From: Oscheius onirici
Lineage: Eukaryota > Nematoda > Chromadorea > Rhabditida > Rhabditidae
DNA: 64,000 nt
Assembly (NCBI GenBank): GCA_932521025.1
Contig: OW051468.1
Span: 620,064 to 684,063, forward strand
Direction of reading: 5' to 3'
Position numbers and translations under genes: made by a program. Below are positions 49,111-61,441 of this stretch, one piece after another. The first letter of the stretch is position 1, and each line of letters begins with the position of its first letter. The notes beneath the pieces are model-generated. The model searched no databases. It was not told where the DNA came from and saw nothing but the letters and a program-made list of their open reading frames with translations.

Positions 49111-51079
49111 GAGGAGACAGAGAGTCAGAGATTCAGAAAGAGAGAAAGACAGAGGGACATAGAGACTGTGACTCGGAGGGTGGGAGACAGAGAGACATAG
49201 GGATAGAGGGAGAGAGAGAGGGAGGGAGTAAGAGTCTGAGAGTGAGACAGAGGGACAGAGAGTATCAGAGAACAGTTGCAAGGCAAGATCCTTTCATAAT
49301 CGGCGCGCTTAGACCTTGCAAGAGAGTGATCGAGAACACTTCATAGCCAATCGGGCTAATCTGCCATTCCAGTCCAAAAGTGGCTACATTTCCCGCTATT
49401 ACAGAGAGAGAGGCGGGAACTTTAAGCATATAAGCTGGTTGAACTATACAGGCTGCCCCCTTATGCAAAAGTCCGCCGACGGCCGTTAGAAAGAAGGGGG
49501 CTGGGATGAGTCAGAGAACCTTTGTCTCTTCTGGTTCGGCAGAGAGACTGAAACCGGACAATGTTAGTCAACAAAACTGTTCTTTTTTGGGAGAAGAATT
49601 GACTTGTTTGGGAACTGGTCAGGGGAGAGAGTGAGAGCGAGACAGTAATCAATCCAGAAAAGGTGACCGCTAGGGGGAGACACTTGACTGCGTCCCCGTA
49701 CTCTCTGGTGACACAAGGTTGAACTTGAGAGTGACTGGGTAGGAAAGAAAACACGACAGTTGACTTATCGTTAATTTTTTAAGGAAAACAAGAACTGTAT
49801 TTCGAAATTTGGCTGGGAGAATAAGGAAGAACGGGGTTACTAGTCAAAAAAAACATGAATATTTCATGAGAATCATTAGAAAGTGAATACTGTAGAGACA
49901 GTCGGGTGATGTATAGTCGGACCTGTACTTTCTTAAACGAAAATGAAAAAAATGTACTGGAAGAGTCAAGGAAGTTTCTGACAGTCCCTACTGAACCTAA
50001 GAGAGACAGGAAAGACTGTCAAATCTGTCACTGGAAAAGTCAGGGGGACCGTCTCTAATTTAGAGTCTCTGGAGTACAGGGACGATGATCAGTCTCTTTC
50101 CCCTATATTCTGTGAACACAAGAATTTCTCTCAGGTTTCTTATAAATTATACTGCTTCTAAGCACAGGAGTTTGATTTGATACTTTTCCAGGACATGTTG
50201 AAGAGTCGAAAAGAAGCTTGTGGTATTCAGATGAAGGAAAGCGCGCCGCAAAAACTTTTATATCCTTCTGAGAGAGCTCTACGCTCTGGAAAACTATCTC
50301 GCCTTCTTTTTCACACAAAAATCTTCAAAATGAGACCAAACATGACAGAAGGAATTTTTAGGTTTTCCTGAAGGGATCCCTGAAAAAGCTGTCAATCTGT
50401 CCACTGTCCAATGTCGATGTCACTGTTACTCTCTGTCAGAAAGGAATGGACATTTTACAGATTACAAAACTCTAAACGGAACAACTTCAAAAAGCAGTCG
50501 GCCGACAGTATGCGTCATCAGAGTGAGAGAGAGAGAAAGCTTATGATGAAAGATGACACATTGGGTCTATAAACCACCTGCATAAACAGACAGAGAGACA
50601 GAGGAATATGGACTGTTTTGACGACCTAAAAGTAGAAAAAAGAGGCTCTTTTCGACAAGTATAGATTGTGATCAGAAAGAAGCGTTGGTCAAGGGACACA
50701 GAGAGACAGCGATATGGGCGGTCGCGAGTTGAAGGCCGAATGAATAGGCTGTGCGGGCGGATGGCTGGCCAAATGCCAACTCGGCACTTTTTCATCTCAG
50801 AGAGAGACAGTCTAGGTGAGAACAGATCAATAGAAGTACAACAAGTGCGGGGAAGGGAGGGAGGTCCAAAAGCACGTAATCCGTTAGCTTCGAGTCGCGC
50901 ACCAAACAAAGGAGTTGGCGCCAAGAGAGACTGAGGTGACCAGCCAGCCAGCTGGGTTGGGAAGGAGCGATGCGGAGAGCAGGTGGTTGGACTATTGGGA
51001 AAGAACTGAAGAGTAGGGGAAGAAAAGTAGGGGAGAGAGTGAGAAACAGAGAGACAGATATGGTTTTTTTCAAAAAGTT

Positions 51080-51360
51080 GACGACATACAGTAATCCATT
51101 TGATTCTGTTCGAGACCACCAATTTTGTCGCGCTTTCAAAAAGTGTTTAAAGTTCCTTCTGCAGTTCTCACCGAAACATTGTTTTTCTGTTCATTTTATC
51201 ATTTTATTTTGTACCAGCAGTCTACGGCAGCTTGCGCACCCTTACATGTAGTAAAGTAAAGAAAAACGAAGTGAGATTTCTCGAATTGAAAACCCCAGTT
51301 TGAAAGCGCGCCAATATAGTTGGTCTCGAACAGAATCAAATGGGTTACTGTATGTCGTCG
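51080..51360. repeat. Foldback element
   Basis: GACGACATACAGTAATCCAT...TTCTGTTCGAGACCACCAA at 51080-51125 is mirrored by TTGGTCTCGAACAGAATC...ATGGGTTACTGTATGTCGTC at 51319-51360, continuing inward through a GCGCTTTCAAA arm. About 160 bp of unrelated DNA lies between. Confidence 0.8.
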
Positions 51361-53096
51361 GTCGGAGAGAGAGTGAGAGACAGCCAGAAGAAACCCCTGT
51401 TTTGAATGTTCCGGATTCCCGCGCGCACTCTCCCTCGAGTAGAACAACAACGGCTGGTTACCCCCTCGTCATTGTTTTTCTGCCTCTCCAGGACACGTAC
51501 ACTGATTTGCTAATTGTCCTAGTCATTTTGTCTCTCTGTCCCTCTGACTCTCCTCATCTCGTTTACCAAAACATTTTTCCGAGCGAGAGTAATCCGGCTA
51601 CCACACGCTCGTTTCCTACCCTCCGAACCGGGTGTTTGTACAGCCACCAACAAATTTCGGTTTCATCTATTTTTTTGTCCACAAAATGACCAAAAAAATT
51701 GTTTTTCTTTCATTTTTCACTTTTTGTAATAGTCCCACGACGACCCCACGTTAAACTGTTGAAGCCACCGCTTCTCGTCTTAAATTCTTCTGAGAATTAC
51801 ATCAATTCTGGTCATTAGTATATTTTTCCTGATTTTTCCTGCTGAATAAATCAAAAATAGTACTTTTTGGCGGACTTTTGAACTCAGGCGTTGATTCATT
51901 TTCTTCTAAACAGTCCGCTTCATAGGCCGCTCTTCAAATTCATCTCTGTGCTCTATTTTTTCACCTAGTGGTTTTGCGATGTTCTGAAAAGTTTTAGATT
52001 TTCTTTTGCTCTACAACTTTTCAGAACATTAAAAAGCTTAAAAATGTTTTTTAAGGGACCCATTGAGCGCGGCGCGAAAACACTTTTTACTCAAGACGCG
52101 CAACGAACAACCTTCTTTTCAGGTCGAAGAATACGTATTTGAGTGTTCCGATGTTTTGAAAAGTTGTAGATTTTGATCTGTTCTATAACTTTTCAGAACA
52201 TGCCAAAGCTGAAAAAGTGTGCTTTACGCACTAAAAATCGGCTTTACAATGATTGGCTTGGAATGTGTTCATGTTCCAAATTTCATGGTTGAATTATTTT
52301 TGGAGAATAATTGATTGAAATGACATCAGATCTATATTATAAACAAAAAATGGGAAAGAGTCTTGAACCGCATTCAATGCCAAAAGAGCTGACGCGGTCG
52401 GCGCTCCTCTCGTCTGTATAAACTGTGCGAAATTCCGACTACGATTCAACTGTGGCGCTGGATTTCACACAGCAAAATGGCTGGCTGCTCTCTTTTTTTT
52501 CTTTTGAAAACTATAATTTTCGTCTTTGCTGACACATAAAGCTCGTTTATGTTTATTCGAGTCCAAAAAGGAACGTTTTGGGACGCCAATTAATTTTGTT
52601 GACAGCCAATTTGGTATCAGCCAAGCCATCTTAATTCCTCCCTTGCTCTTCTGTTCAGCAGAAAAATGCTTTTTTCAGTCCTCTTCTGAAAATTAATTGA
52701 CTGCTTTCCCCAAGGCAGGGGCAAAATTTTTGATTGTACTTTAGCTGGCGCCTACGTTCGCTCAAAACATTTGGGCGCGATCACCCAAAATGGCTTTTTA
52801 GCCGCTTTTTTGCGTTTCTATCCGTTTTTTTTCTGAATTTTAGGTCAGTTTGAATAAGATGGGTGGGGTGGTGCCAGCTAAAGTAAATTTTTGTACTAAA
52901 TTTGCTGTAACAACTTCGTGACACGAAATATTGTGTTTTCTTCTCTTAACTTTATTACACTTAACTTAACGGACACTTAATTTCTCACACAAAAAAAAAT
53001 TTTATATAGCAATTTTCAGGCTTCAAGAACAAGGAGGAACACTTTAAATTCGAGTTCAAAAAAATTCTGGGAACAACGGCACACAATTAGACAACT

Positions 53097-54882
53097 ATGT
53101 GGTCGCCACAGCGACGATCACAATCAGCAGTCTACACGCTATTAGGAATTTTGTACGTCCTGCTGGTGAGTCCAATTAGGTGCAGTTTCAATTAAAGGGG
53201 TCATTAAAAACACCTTGACTTCAATAGCACCATGGGTTTAAAAATAACTTTCAGATTTTCAACATATTCTACTTCGGAAATTCCAGTATTCATTTAAAGG
53301 AGAATGAGATTCAGGAGGACAAAGAGCCACAGGTATTTTGTTTTCAATATTTGCCCACCATTTTTTTTCAGTCCCTAGCCCCTAGACAGCTAATCCTATC
53401 TCCAGAAAACTGCCCGGCTTCAACTTTTATCATGATGGTTCATATCAGAGTCGATGATTTCGAGAAGAGAAAGGAATGGAGGGCCGCTTATACACCTTTC
53501 CAGCAGCTCTTCAACTTCACCCTCTTCTTTACAGTAGGAATTCCGAAAAGTAAAAGGTAGGGGTTTGGATTACTGTAAACATGTGTTTTCCAGTGACAAT
53601 TACCGTCTCTATGCAGAACACCAAGAGTTCGGAGATCTGATCATGGGAGATTACATGGACCATTATGAAAACATGACACTGAAACATTTGACGCATCTCC
53701 GGTTCTTTCAAACAAAATGCCAGGAGACGAGATTTTTGGTGAAGCTGGACGATGATGTTGCCGTCAATGTTAACATGGTACGGGAGACTGTAACAGTTAA
53801 TTTTATTTTTTCAGCTTATAACCTTCATTTCTTCAATCTACGACGGTCCAGTTCCATGGTTTTTCGTCGATACCAGTTACGGTCCAAAAATCTGGTGCAA
53901 TGTCTGGTACGGGACTGTCGTTCAGCGAACATCCAACCTAAAATGGCCAGTTTCGCGACGTAGATGGAAAGACGACTACTGGCCGGAGTATTGTGCCGGA
54001 CTGGGCTATGTAACGACTCAGGAGTCGGTCAGTAGACTCCTGAAGGCAGCAGACAATGAGACGTGGCTCTGGGTAGATGATGTCTTCATCACAGGAGTTC
54101 TAGCTCAGAAGGGCAAGGTGAAACTTGTTCAGGTTGGTTAAGCCAGTTTCACGTTTTGTGTGATCAGCAGAAACAAGGTTTAAAGAACTGCTTATAGTGA
54201 GAAGCTCCACTGGCACGAGAAAGTTAACAGCGAATATAGGTCTGGCCAAAAATGTGACAACGGAAGAAAAAAAATGACAAGAAAAATTTGATAAAACCAG
54301 AACAAAAGTGAAAAATAGTTTTGGCGTCCGGGGTCATTTTATTTCAAAATCATAGAGGGCATTTCTACGATTGATAGGCAAGAAAGAAACAAGACAAATG
54401 GCATAAAAATAAGAAAGCGGAAATTCGACCAGAAAAACGGCAAAATTTTAAAATCCCACCAAAAATAGTTTGCGCGCCAAGTTCCCTCGAGACCAAACTG
54501 GAACCAAATTTTGAAGGTCATTATGGCGAGACCTATATTAGCGTTTGGTACAGTTAACATATTATGAGAAGCTCCACCGGCACGACAGGGGCAACAATGA
54601 AAAATCCACCACGAAAGGTCAAAGTAGCGCGCTCTGCCCTTCGCGACTTGGTTCACAGCGAGCGACGACAGCGAGAATTGGAGCTGCGGGAGCTGCAAAT
54701 TCATAAAATGCGGTGCCTAAAAGCATCTTTTAAATACTGTCCATATCTAAATAAAAAACTTCCAGATCAAAAACTACTACACACTGGACGACGGAGATCC
54801 CTCAGCCTTCTCCTTTGGCAATTCAATGTTCGCTCTCACACACCGCCATGAAACCTGGGATTTCTTCGATACCATTAATTGA
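53097..54882 (+). CDS. GT31 family glycosyltransferase (beta-1,3-galactosyltransferase-like)
   Basis: Six exons: 53097-53165, 53255-53332, 53372-53556, 53594-53777, 53815-54132 and 54766-54882, giving 316 aa. A short cytoplasmic N-terminus and hydrophobic signal anchor (AVYTLLGILYVLLIFNIFYF) predict a type II Golgi membrane protein. GT31 motifs: EFGDLIMGDYMDHYENMTLK, then FLVKLDDDVAVN with the metal-binding DDD, the YCAGLGYVTTQES block and the DDVFITGVLA block (usually ED-V-x-x-G). The enzyme class adds galactose or GlcNAc in beta-1,3 linkage to glycans in the Golgi. The exact donor and acceptor cannot be read. Intron 5 (630 bp) contains scattered GCTCCAC(T/C)GGCACGA repeats. Convergent with the NHL-type gene. 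Confidence 0.9.
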
Positions 54883-54888
54883 TCTTTC

Positions 54889-54968
54889 ACTCTGCTCGCT
54901 ATATACGGGTATACGCCAGGTTCACACGACTCTGCTCGCTAGATACGGGTATACGCCAGGTTCACACG
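54889..54968 (+). repeat. 40-bp tandem duplication
   Basis: ACTCTGCTCGCTATATACGG...TTCACACG occurs twice in a row (54889-54928, 54929-54968) with one difference, seven bases after the stop of the GT31 gene and thus in its 3' UTR. Confidence 0.9.
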
Positions 54969-55138
54969 ACACGACAGCCATATAAAAATTTAATAAACCA
55001 TATGATATATTCTCGCCGAGACAAAAAAGGCACTGTCTACAAAAATATGTTAAGTGAATTCTTGTGTTTGGAATTTTTGGATGGGTTAAGTAGAGAAGCT
55101 CATTATGCGAAAAGTGTAAAATTTGTGGGGGAAACTTG

Positions 55139-58100
55139 TCAGACGACACTTTCCGGCGGCCTAGGAACACTGGCACTCCGTCGTCCAAGACTGGGTGACC
55201 TGTTGGGTGGAGAGTTAATGAAGACACCGCTTTCCAGATATCTCGAATGGCGGACCTCGCGCTGACCGAAACAGGCAACATATACGTCTTCCGCCTAGGA
55301 ATATTAGATAATTTAAAGGGGCTGTAACTCTCACCAGGACGGTGATTCCTAGAGCTTCTTGAGGCTGAACGGGCTCGTCAAAGTGGATCTCTTTTAGTCG
55401 ACGTATTCCTTTCACGCCGGACAGGAGAATCCAGACTTTTCCAGACGCGTAGTCGAGGACCAGGAGGTTTCCATGCTGAATTCCTTTTATTATAATCACT
55501 AAAAAACGACGTACCACATCGACAATCGCACTAGCTGGACTGGAAATATGGTCAGGTAGCCGATAGGTCTTGCTCAGGTCGTACTCGTTGATGAGGCTGA
55601 GTGAATGGTCAATGACGAAGAGAAGAAGTCGATTATTAGCTGCGTCGCACGTCAAAAGAACTACCGCTCTGAAAAATTGCAAAAAATTAAAGCACTGTCA
55701 AGAAAAACCCACTTGTATTCTGCTTGGTCTTCTGCCACGGACAGATACTGGTACCTGGTCTTTCTGGACTCTTTTATTGTCTTCCAGCCCTGAAAATGAT
55801 TTCTTGGATGACTGTAGGAAAATCTTACCTTTCGCCCTCTCACATAGCACCAAAGTGCACTTTTGACATTGTCGCCGGATACCATGAATAGTTGACCTCT
55901 TGGCGCTACCGTAATCCATCTCGTTCTACTCATTTCAATCTTCGGGTCTTTGGGACATTGTAACACGTCGAGTTTCTTGAATTTGGCGGCAATGTCGAAC
56001 ATGTGGATTGAACGGCCTTTGGCTTGCATCACGCTCACGTATCTGGAAAATAATTGGTCTGTGTGTTTTTTTTTTAATTTCGGTTTAAGACATTCTAATT
56101 TCAACAAGTGAGACAGGAAAGCTTAACTTACAGCAGGTTATTCTTCTCATCAATCGCCACTGAACTTGCCGATGAATTTTTGATCTGCACGTGTTCTTCA
56201 ATTTCTCCAGTTGCATTCGTTACGTACACGCCTGAAATTAGCAGAATTTTTGTATATATTCCCAGAAAAAAGAGATAAATGATACCAAAAAAAAACAAAT
56301 AAAAATTACCACCACAGCTGTCCGAGACTGCCAGCTTTTCTCTGTGAGTACTAGTTGAAAATGCCTGTACACAGATCGGCCTCGTCAAAAATTTTGATCC
56401 AAAGGCTTTTTGTCGTCGATGATGATGTCCATTGCTGACAGAACCATTTAAAATTGGTGTCGGGGTGACGGCTTGGGAATTGGAGGGCTGAAATCAGTAT
56501 TATTTTTGTTGAAAAATCTGTTCGCTGAAGAAGAAAAAAATCAGCCTACCAGTCGATGTCGCCAGCAGAAATTCGGCTGCATGCAGCTCACAAAAATAGC
56601 AAGGAGGTCTATCCCCAATTGTTTTCGTGGGTCACAAATCAAGCAGCCAATTGGAATTTTATGTGAAAATGGGAGAGAGACCCCTTTCGTCTTACACCGA
56701 GGGGGCACACAAATTGAAACACGCAATTTGATGCCGCCCACGAATTTTTAATTTTGACAACGCCAGAGAAAAGAACACTGAAAAAGGAAGAAACTCACCG
56801 TCATGCTGGCCAAACTCTGATCGCACGGGAAAGCCGGAATGGAGGACATCGCAGATCCGGGCTTAGAGTCAAAACTCACATGGGAGAGCACAGGTGATCT
56901 GCAAAAAAGACAGCTGTCTTGTGTCAATCGCAACGAGTCTTTTGCATATGATGTTTGTTTAGCTAGTTGAGGGCAGGCGGAACTTTTCTCCGGGAGAATC
57001 GATGCCCGAAGACGGACGGATGAGTCAAGGAATGAGAGAATGGTAAACGGGGTGTACTTTCGCGGACGGTAAATATGGAAAGGGTTAACAAGGGAGGGAA
57101 CTTTCACTCGGGGCGATAATTGGACCAAACATGGAACTAGTTGTTGAGAGTCTATTGACATACAATGGTAGAGGAAAGGAATAGAGGAACATGGCAAACC
57201 TGGCCCAAAATCAGGCCAGCTTCGGCCAGTACTCAACTGCGGTGGGCTAAAAAAATTTATTTCTCATATATTTTTGATTTTTCTTGTATAAAAATACTTT
57301 GTAATGTAAGATCTAATTATTACATGAAAAAATTACGAGAAAGCAGAAAACTGACAACGAAAATGGAAGAATCTTCGCATTTTCCAAGAATTTCGTTGAA
57401 ATCCTCAGAAAATTTTCGATTTCTTCTCTTTTTAGCCCGCCGCAAGATTGAGACCTGGCCGAAGCTGACCTGATTCCGGACCAGGTTTGCCATGCCTGGA
57501 GACAGTGACAAAAATACTATACTAGGTGACAGAATGGCGTCAGCTAGACAAATGTGCAAATGTCCGTCGCTCTGCCGTAACAATGGGGTGCTAGCCACAA
57601 ATGTAGTGACCTGTTAACGATCGCACCACATGCAATTATTGCAGATAAAAGGTGTGCGGACCAAACAAAACAAAAATTACCCGACACTGCCTGCAAATGT
57701 CGTCGCCTCATCGCTGGGGACACTTCTTTCTCGGAATGACATGACGGAAGGACCTGCTCGAACCTAAAGTCTTTCTTTTCATTGAAAAAGCGCTAATCTT
57801 ACAAAAACAGAAGGTTCCAAAGGCATGGCTCGTCTGTGAGAATCGACACTGCCAGCCCGTCGACGAGAATCGTCTCCATTGTGGACGCTGGCAGATGATG
57901 GAGCAAAGCCGCGCTCCGGAGTCATGGATCGCGAACTGAAACTGAAAAATTTAGCGGTTAGTGGAAAATTCATGCAGGAATTAACGTACAAGAATAGGAA
58001 AACTTTTGACAGCAAACAAAATAACTGTGAGCAGAAATGGCAAACCTGGCCGGGAAACATTCCAGCTTCGGCCAGGTGCCTACTTTGCGGCGGGCTAAAA

Positions 58101-59032
58101 AATTCATTTTAAAAATACTTTGTAGGGTAGAATCTAATTGACGATGAAAAGAGAAAAAATCGAAAATTTTCTGAAGATCAACGTATTTTTCATTTCGTTG
58201 TCAGTTTTCCGTTTTCTCATAATTTTTTGATGTAATAATTAGAGCTTACCCTACAAAGTTTTCTTAAACAAGAAAACGCGGAAATATAAGTGAAATGAAT
58301 TTTTTTTAGCCCGCCGCAAAATTGACCACTTGGCGGAGATGGCCTAATTCCGTGCCAGGTTTGCAATGAGCTTTAGAATTGTTTTTCTAACAAATCTACT
58401 GATTTCAATTTCCCCCTACTTTCCAAAATAACTCACTAGTTGCTCTGCGTATCCAGCGATATCCTGGCTCCCATTGTGTGAGCAATTAGCTCCGCTGCCC
58501 GTCGTGGATTCCACTCTGACTTTTCGTTCAGATGTAGTTCCTCCTAAAAGTTTTTATTATCCAATTTTGTGTAAAAACTACCTCATAGTACTCTTCCCTA
58601 GGTAACTGCAACATTTCCGAGGTCTGCTCTACGAGCTCAGCCATTTTGGCTGGATCTTCAGTGTCCAGATTCCAAATTTTCCAGGCAGGCCGAGAAGGCG
58701 AGGGTAGATGGTACAGGCTTGGACGTTCATCAGTCATTTCTGCTGTTGTCAAGGCCTAAAAATATTTTCATTTCGGGTTCACAGATAAGCTACCGTACCC
58801 TATTAATCCTGGCTATCAACTTCCTGTCTGGATCGTTGTTCTGCTCCAGATGACGACCGAGTTCGTTCAGTAGTGTGACTTCGACCTTTGCCACAAATTC
58901 TTTAATGGCAATTTTCTGGTCATGGATTATTTTGTTGCGTCGCGAACAACGTCCTTCCAGAGCCTGAACACAGGCACGGTAGACTTCCTCCTTCTTCCAC
59001 TCATTGGTCCGATGTTCTGTGTGTCCTTTCAT
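55139..59032 (-). CDS. NHL-type beta-propeller protein with N-terminal coiled coil
   Basis: Thirteen exons: 58799-59032, 58582-58755, 58437-58543, 57803-57941, 57681-57763, 56799-56898, 56310-56487, 56132-56231, 55829-56042, 55713-55789, 55515-55668, 55335-55475 and 55139-55294, giving about 618 aa. The N-terminal helix (YRACVQALEGRCSRRNKII, then AKVEVTLLNELGRHLEQ) resembles the coiled coil after the B box in TRIM-NHL proteins. A Ser/Arg-rich linker follows. The second half has propeller-blade patterns (LAVSDSCGGVYVTN, SSVAIDEKNNLLYV, HGNLLVLDYASGKVWILL). No RING or B box is visible upstream. Either the gene starts at this ATG, 13 bases behind a TTTTCAG, or the upstream exons are far away. 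KCHLMKGHTEH just before the ATG is reminiscent of a B-box end. Two foldback copies lie in its introns. Confidence 0.65.
57191..57497. repeat. Foldback (MITE-like) element, family 1, copy 2
   Basis: Same ends and AT-rich arms as 383-774 (ATGGCAAACCTGGCC...CCAGGTTTGCCATGCC, TATAAAAATACTTTGTAATG). In an intron of the NHL-type gene. Confidence 0.8.
58038..58368. repeat. Foldback (MITE-like) element, family 1, copy 3
   Basis: GGCAAACCTGGCCGGGAAAC at the left, GCCAGGTTTGCAATG at the right, GCGGCGGGCTAAAAAA/GCCCGCCGCAAAAT inside. In another intron of the NHL-type gene. Confidence 0.8.
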
Positions 59033-61441
59033 CAGATGGCACTTGCTGAAAACGAACTTTCAGTCACTACTCCCTCCCAATCCTTTTCGGATAATCCAAA
59101 CCAAATCTCCTTCCCTCTCCCAAAATGGCCTTCTGCCCCCTTCGCATCCCTATTAAGGTGAGCTTTGATCCGCCCGACTGCACCTCCTTGAGAGAGAGAG
59201 CGAGAGTTGTTGCCCGCAAGGCAAATCGCTCCAAGCTCTTTTGCTTTTTGCCTGCTGCCCCTTCTTTCTTGTCCGTCCTATTAGATGTTATGTGCTACCT
59301 CCCTAGTCGGTTGTCATGAGACGCCAGGTTGTCACCCAAGGGAGCCTCATTAGAGCAGAGGGGAAAAGAGTAAGGGAGAGTAGTCAAGTGATTAGTTACT
59401 TTGCTCAGTAAGCATCTATCTCTGTCTCTCTGTCTCTATCTCTGACTCTCTCTAGACATTCTTTCCTCTTGCAAATTGCTCACAATTAGGAGCAGCTTAA
59501 TCGTCACCCCCTTCAGGCACATGGCTGATCCGCTCGTGGGAACATCAAAAATTCTGGCTACTGTCTCTCTCCTCAAGTTTCATTTGTCTACTGCTGAATA
59601 TTTCTTTCTTTCCTCAATGCTCATTTGTCCTGCCAGGCCCCACTACTGGAGAGTGAGGGAGACAAAAGCTTTGTCTCGTCAGATTCGCTATGATGAATCT
59701 GGCGGAACAAAAAGAGTTTCCCTTAGCTACTGGTTTCATACTGACTCTTACTCTGTCTCCCCAGTCCACGTGATACTCTACTATAAGAGTATACGAGAGT
59801 ATTTGCTGTTCTCACGGAGTGGCGGACAATACTGCGCGGGAGCTCTTTTTCTTGTTCTTTTTTCAAGTCAAAGAACTTGAGTTTTTGTTAAACCATTAAG
59901 GTTGTAAACAGTTAAACTCCTCCTTAAACACAGCTGTTAAAGAGAAGGCAACATTTTTCAGCTGGTCGTTTCCAAAAAACTTCCGCCCATTTTTCGAGCT
60001 CAAACTTTAAGTTCTTCTTCTTAAGTTCCAAACTGTAAGTCTTTGTTCTTAACTTAAGTTTAACTTTAACATAGAGCCCAAGCTTTAAGTTCTGACAAAA
60101 ATTTAAGAACCAAAATGTCAGCATTTTTCCCAATGACGCCATTTCCCTGACCATAAAATTGAATATTCCACCTTGAGATCCAAAACGACGCAACATCTTC
60201 ATCGCCTGGCTAAAGAAAACAAATTTCTTGTTCTATTGAAATTCTGAGAAAAGCATGAGTCCTTGATTAATATTTCTCGTTAAAGCTCCCATGTTGCCAT
60301 GTTCTAAACTCTCCCCTCTTAAAGACCAGAGATTTTTCCTCTCTTCTCGGGAGCTTCCTCATTCAAATCTTGAGTGCTTTTGGAGATCTTTAATTAAAAA
60401 ATATGTAGCTATTTCAGAATTTAACGAGACGGCGAGCCTGATAGAGAAGGGTGGACTTATAATTACTAAGCTGGTCTCAAATTTCTAGAGTCACGCTCTT
60501 ATGACTGCACGTGATTTTCTCATCACTTAATATCCGAGAGAAAATTCTATTCTTTTTTAAATTTTTGCTTGTCCGAATGTCATTAAAACATGGGGATCAA
60601 GCAAAAAACTTAGGCGTGGTCGTGAGTGAAATTAGCGGAAGTTCTACTAAAATTATTTTAACACTAAAAATGAATTTAACATATTATAGTTTCTTTTGAT
60701 TACACTTCACTTTTCGTTGATTATATATTTGGAGAGAAGGGAAATTAATTGGCGGGTTACTGTACTTTCTTCGTGCGGGGGTCCTTTATATTTTACAGGT
60801 GCAGTTGGTCCCGACACAAAGAAATCTACAGTAACAGTAACCCGCCAGTTAATTTTTCTTGACTATAGCAAACAATGGTCCTGACTAGCAACAGGAAAGT
60901 TTTATTCTTTTTTCCTACTATTCCTCCAAGTTTGACCTTAGCGAATTACTCGCTTGCCACACAATTACACAGTGTAAACTGGTCACGCTGTCTTTTCCGT
61001 TTTCTCTTTTGGAAGTATCTTTAATCAACAGAGACAGACAGTTATTTTCTCTTTTGGAACAACCAGAGAGACTTTGATACAGGGCATCTCCCTCTCCGAT
61101 GAGAGCTCTGTGTCTTGAGTGTCTCGGTCAACAGAGGGAACATCATACCTCTCTCTATCTCCTCCCGCTTAATTTTCGCTTTTTGCTCTATATCCTTCTG
61201 AATTTCTGATTATTTTGTCTCTCATGTCGTCATTCTTCAAAAATTTCATGGGAGACACCCAAAAACATCTGGGACCGCGTTAAAAGCATGCCATAAACAA
61301 CAGAGGCCCATATCCATTTTTTGGCTGAAATTTCGTTGAGAACCCAGTTCAAAAAGCATTTTTGAATTACAACCTCAAATTTTCTTCAATTTTTAAATAT
61401 TTCCGCCAAACTTGAAGTATGTTTCCAGAATATGAACTGAT
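59033..61441. other. Intergenic, no gene recognised
   Basis: Between the divergent NHL-type and channel genes. Contains CT-rich stretches and a small foldback at 60742-60856. A 134-codon plus-strand frame at 59476-59880 has no domain, signal peptide or splice context that I trust. Confidence 0.5.
60742..60856. repeat. Short foldback element
   Basis: AATTAATTGGCGGGTTACTGTA faces TACAGTAACAGTAACCCGCCAGTTAATT across about 65 bp. Too short to encode anything. Confidence 0.75.

Larger units (their letters stand above)
46783..53096. other. Gene-poor 6.3-kb region
   Basis: No intact gene recognised. It holds ACAAAGTTGTAG-type palindromes (47215-47430, 51960-52240), a perilipin exon relic (48998-49110), GAGAGTCAGA low complexity (48880-49260) and a foldback element (51080-51360). 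Exon-like stretches such as one behind TTTTCCAG at 50190 (DMLKSRKEACGIQ) have no supporting partners. Confidence 0.6.

Noticed and set aside
50541-51122. 193-codon minus-strand frame
   Set aside because: Low-complexity Ser/Pro/Leu from CT-rich DNA, no splice context, no domain, overlaps a foldback arm.
59476-59880. 134-codon plus-strand frame
   Set aside because: No domain, signal peptide, codon bias or acceptor/donor context; a chance frame in an intergenic region.
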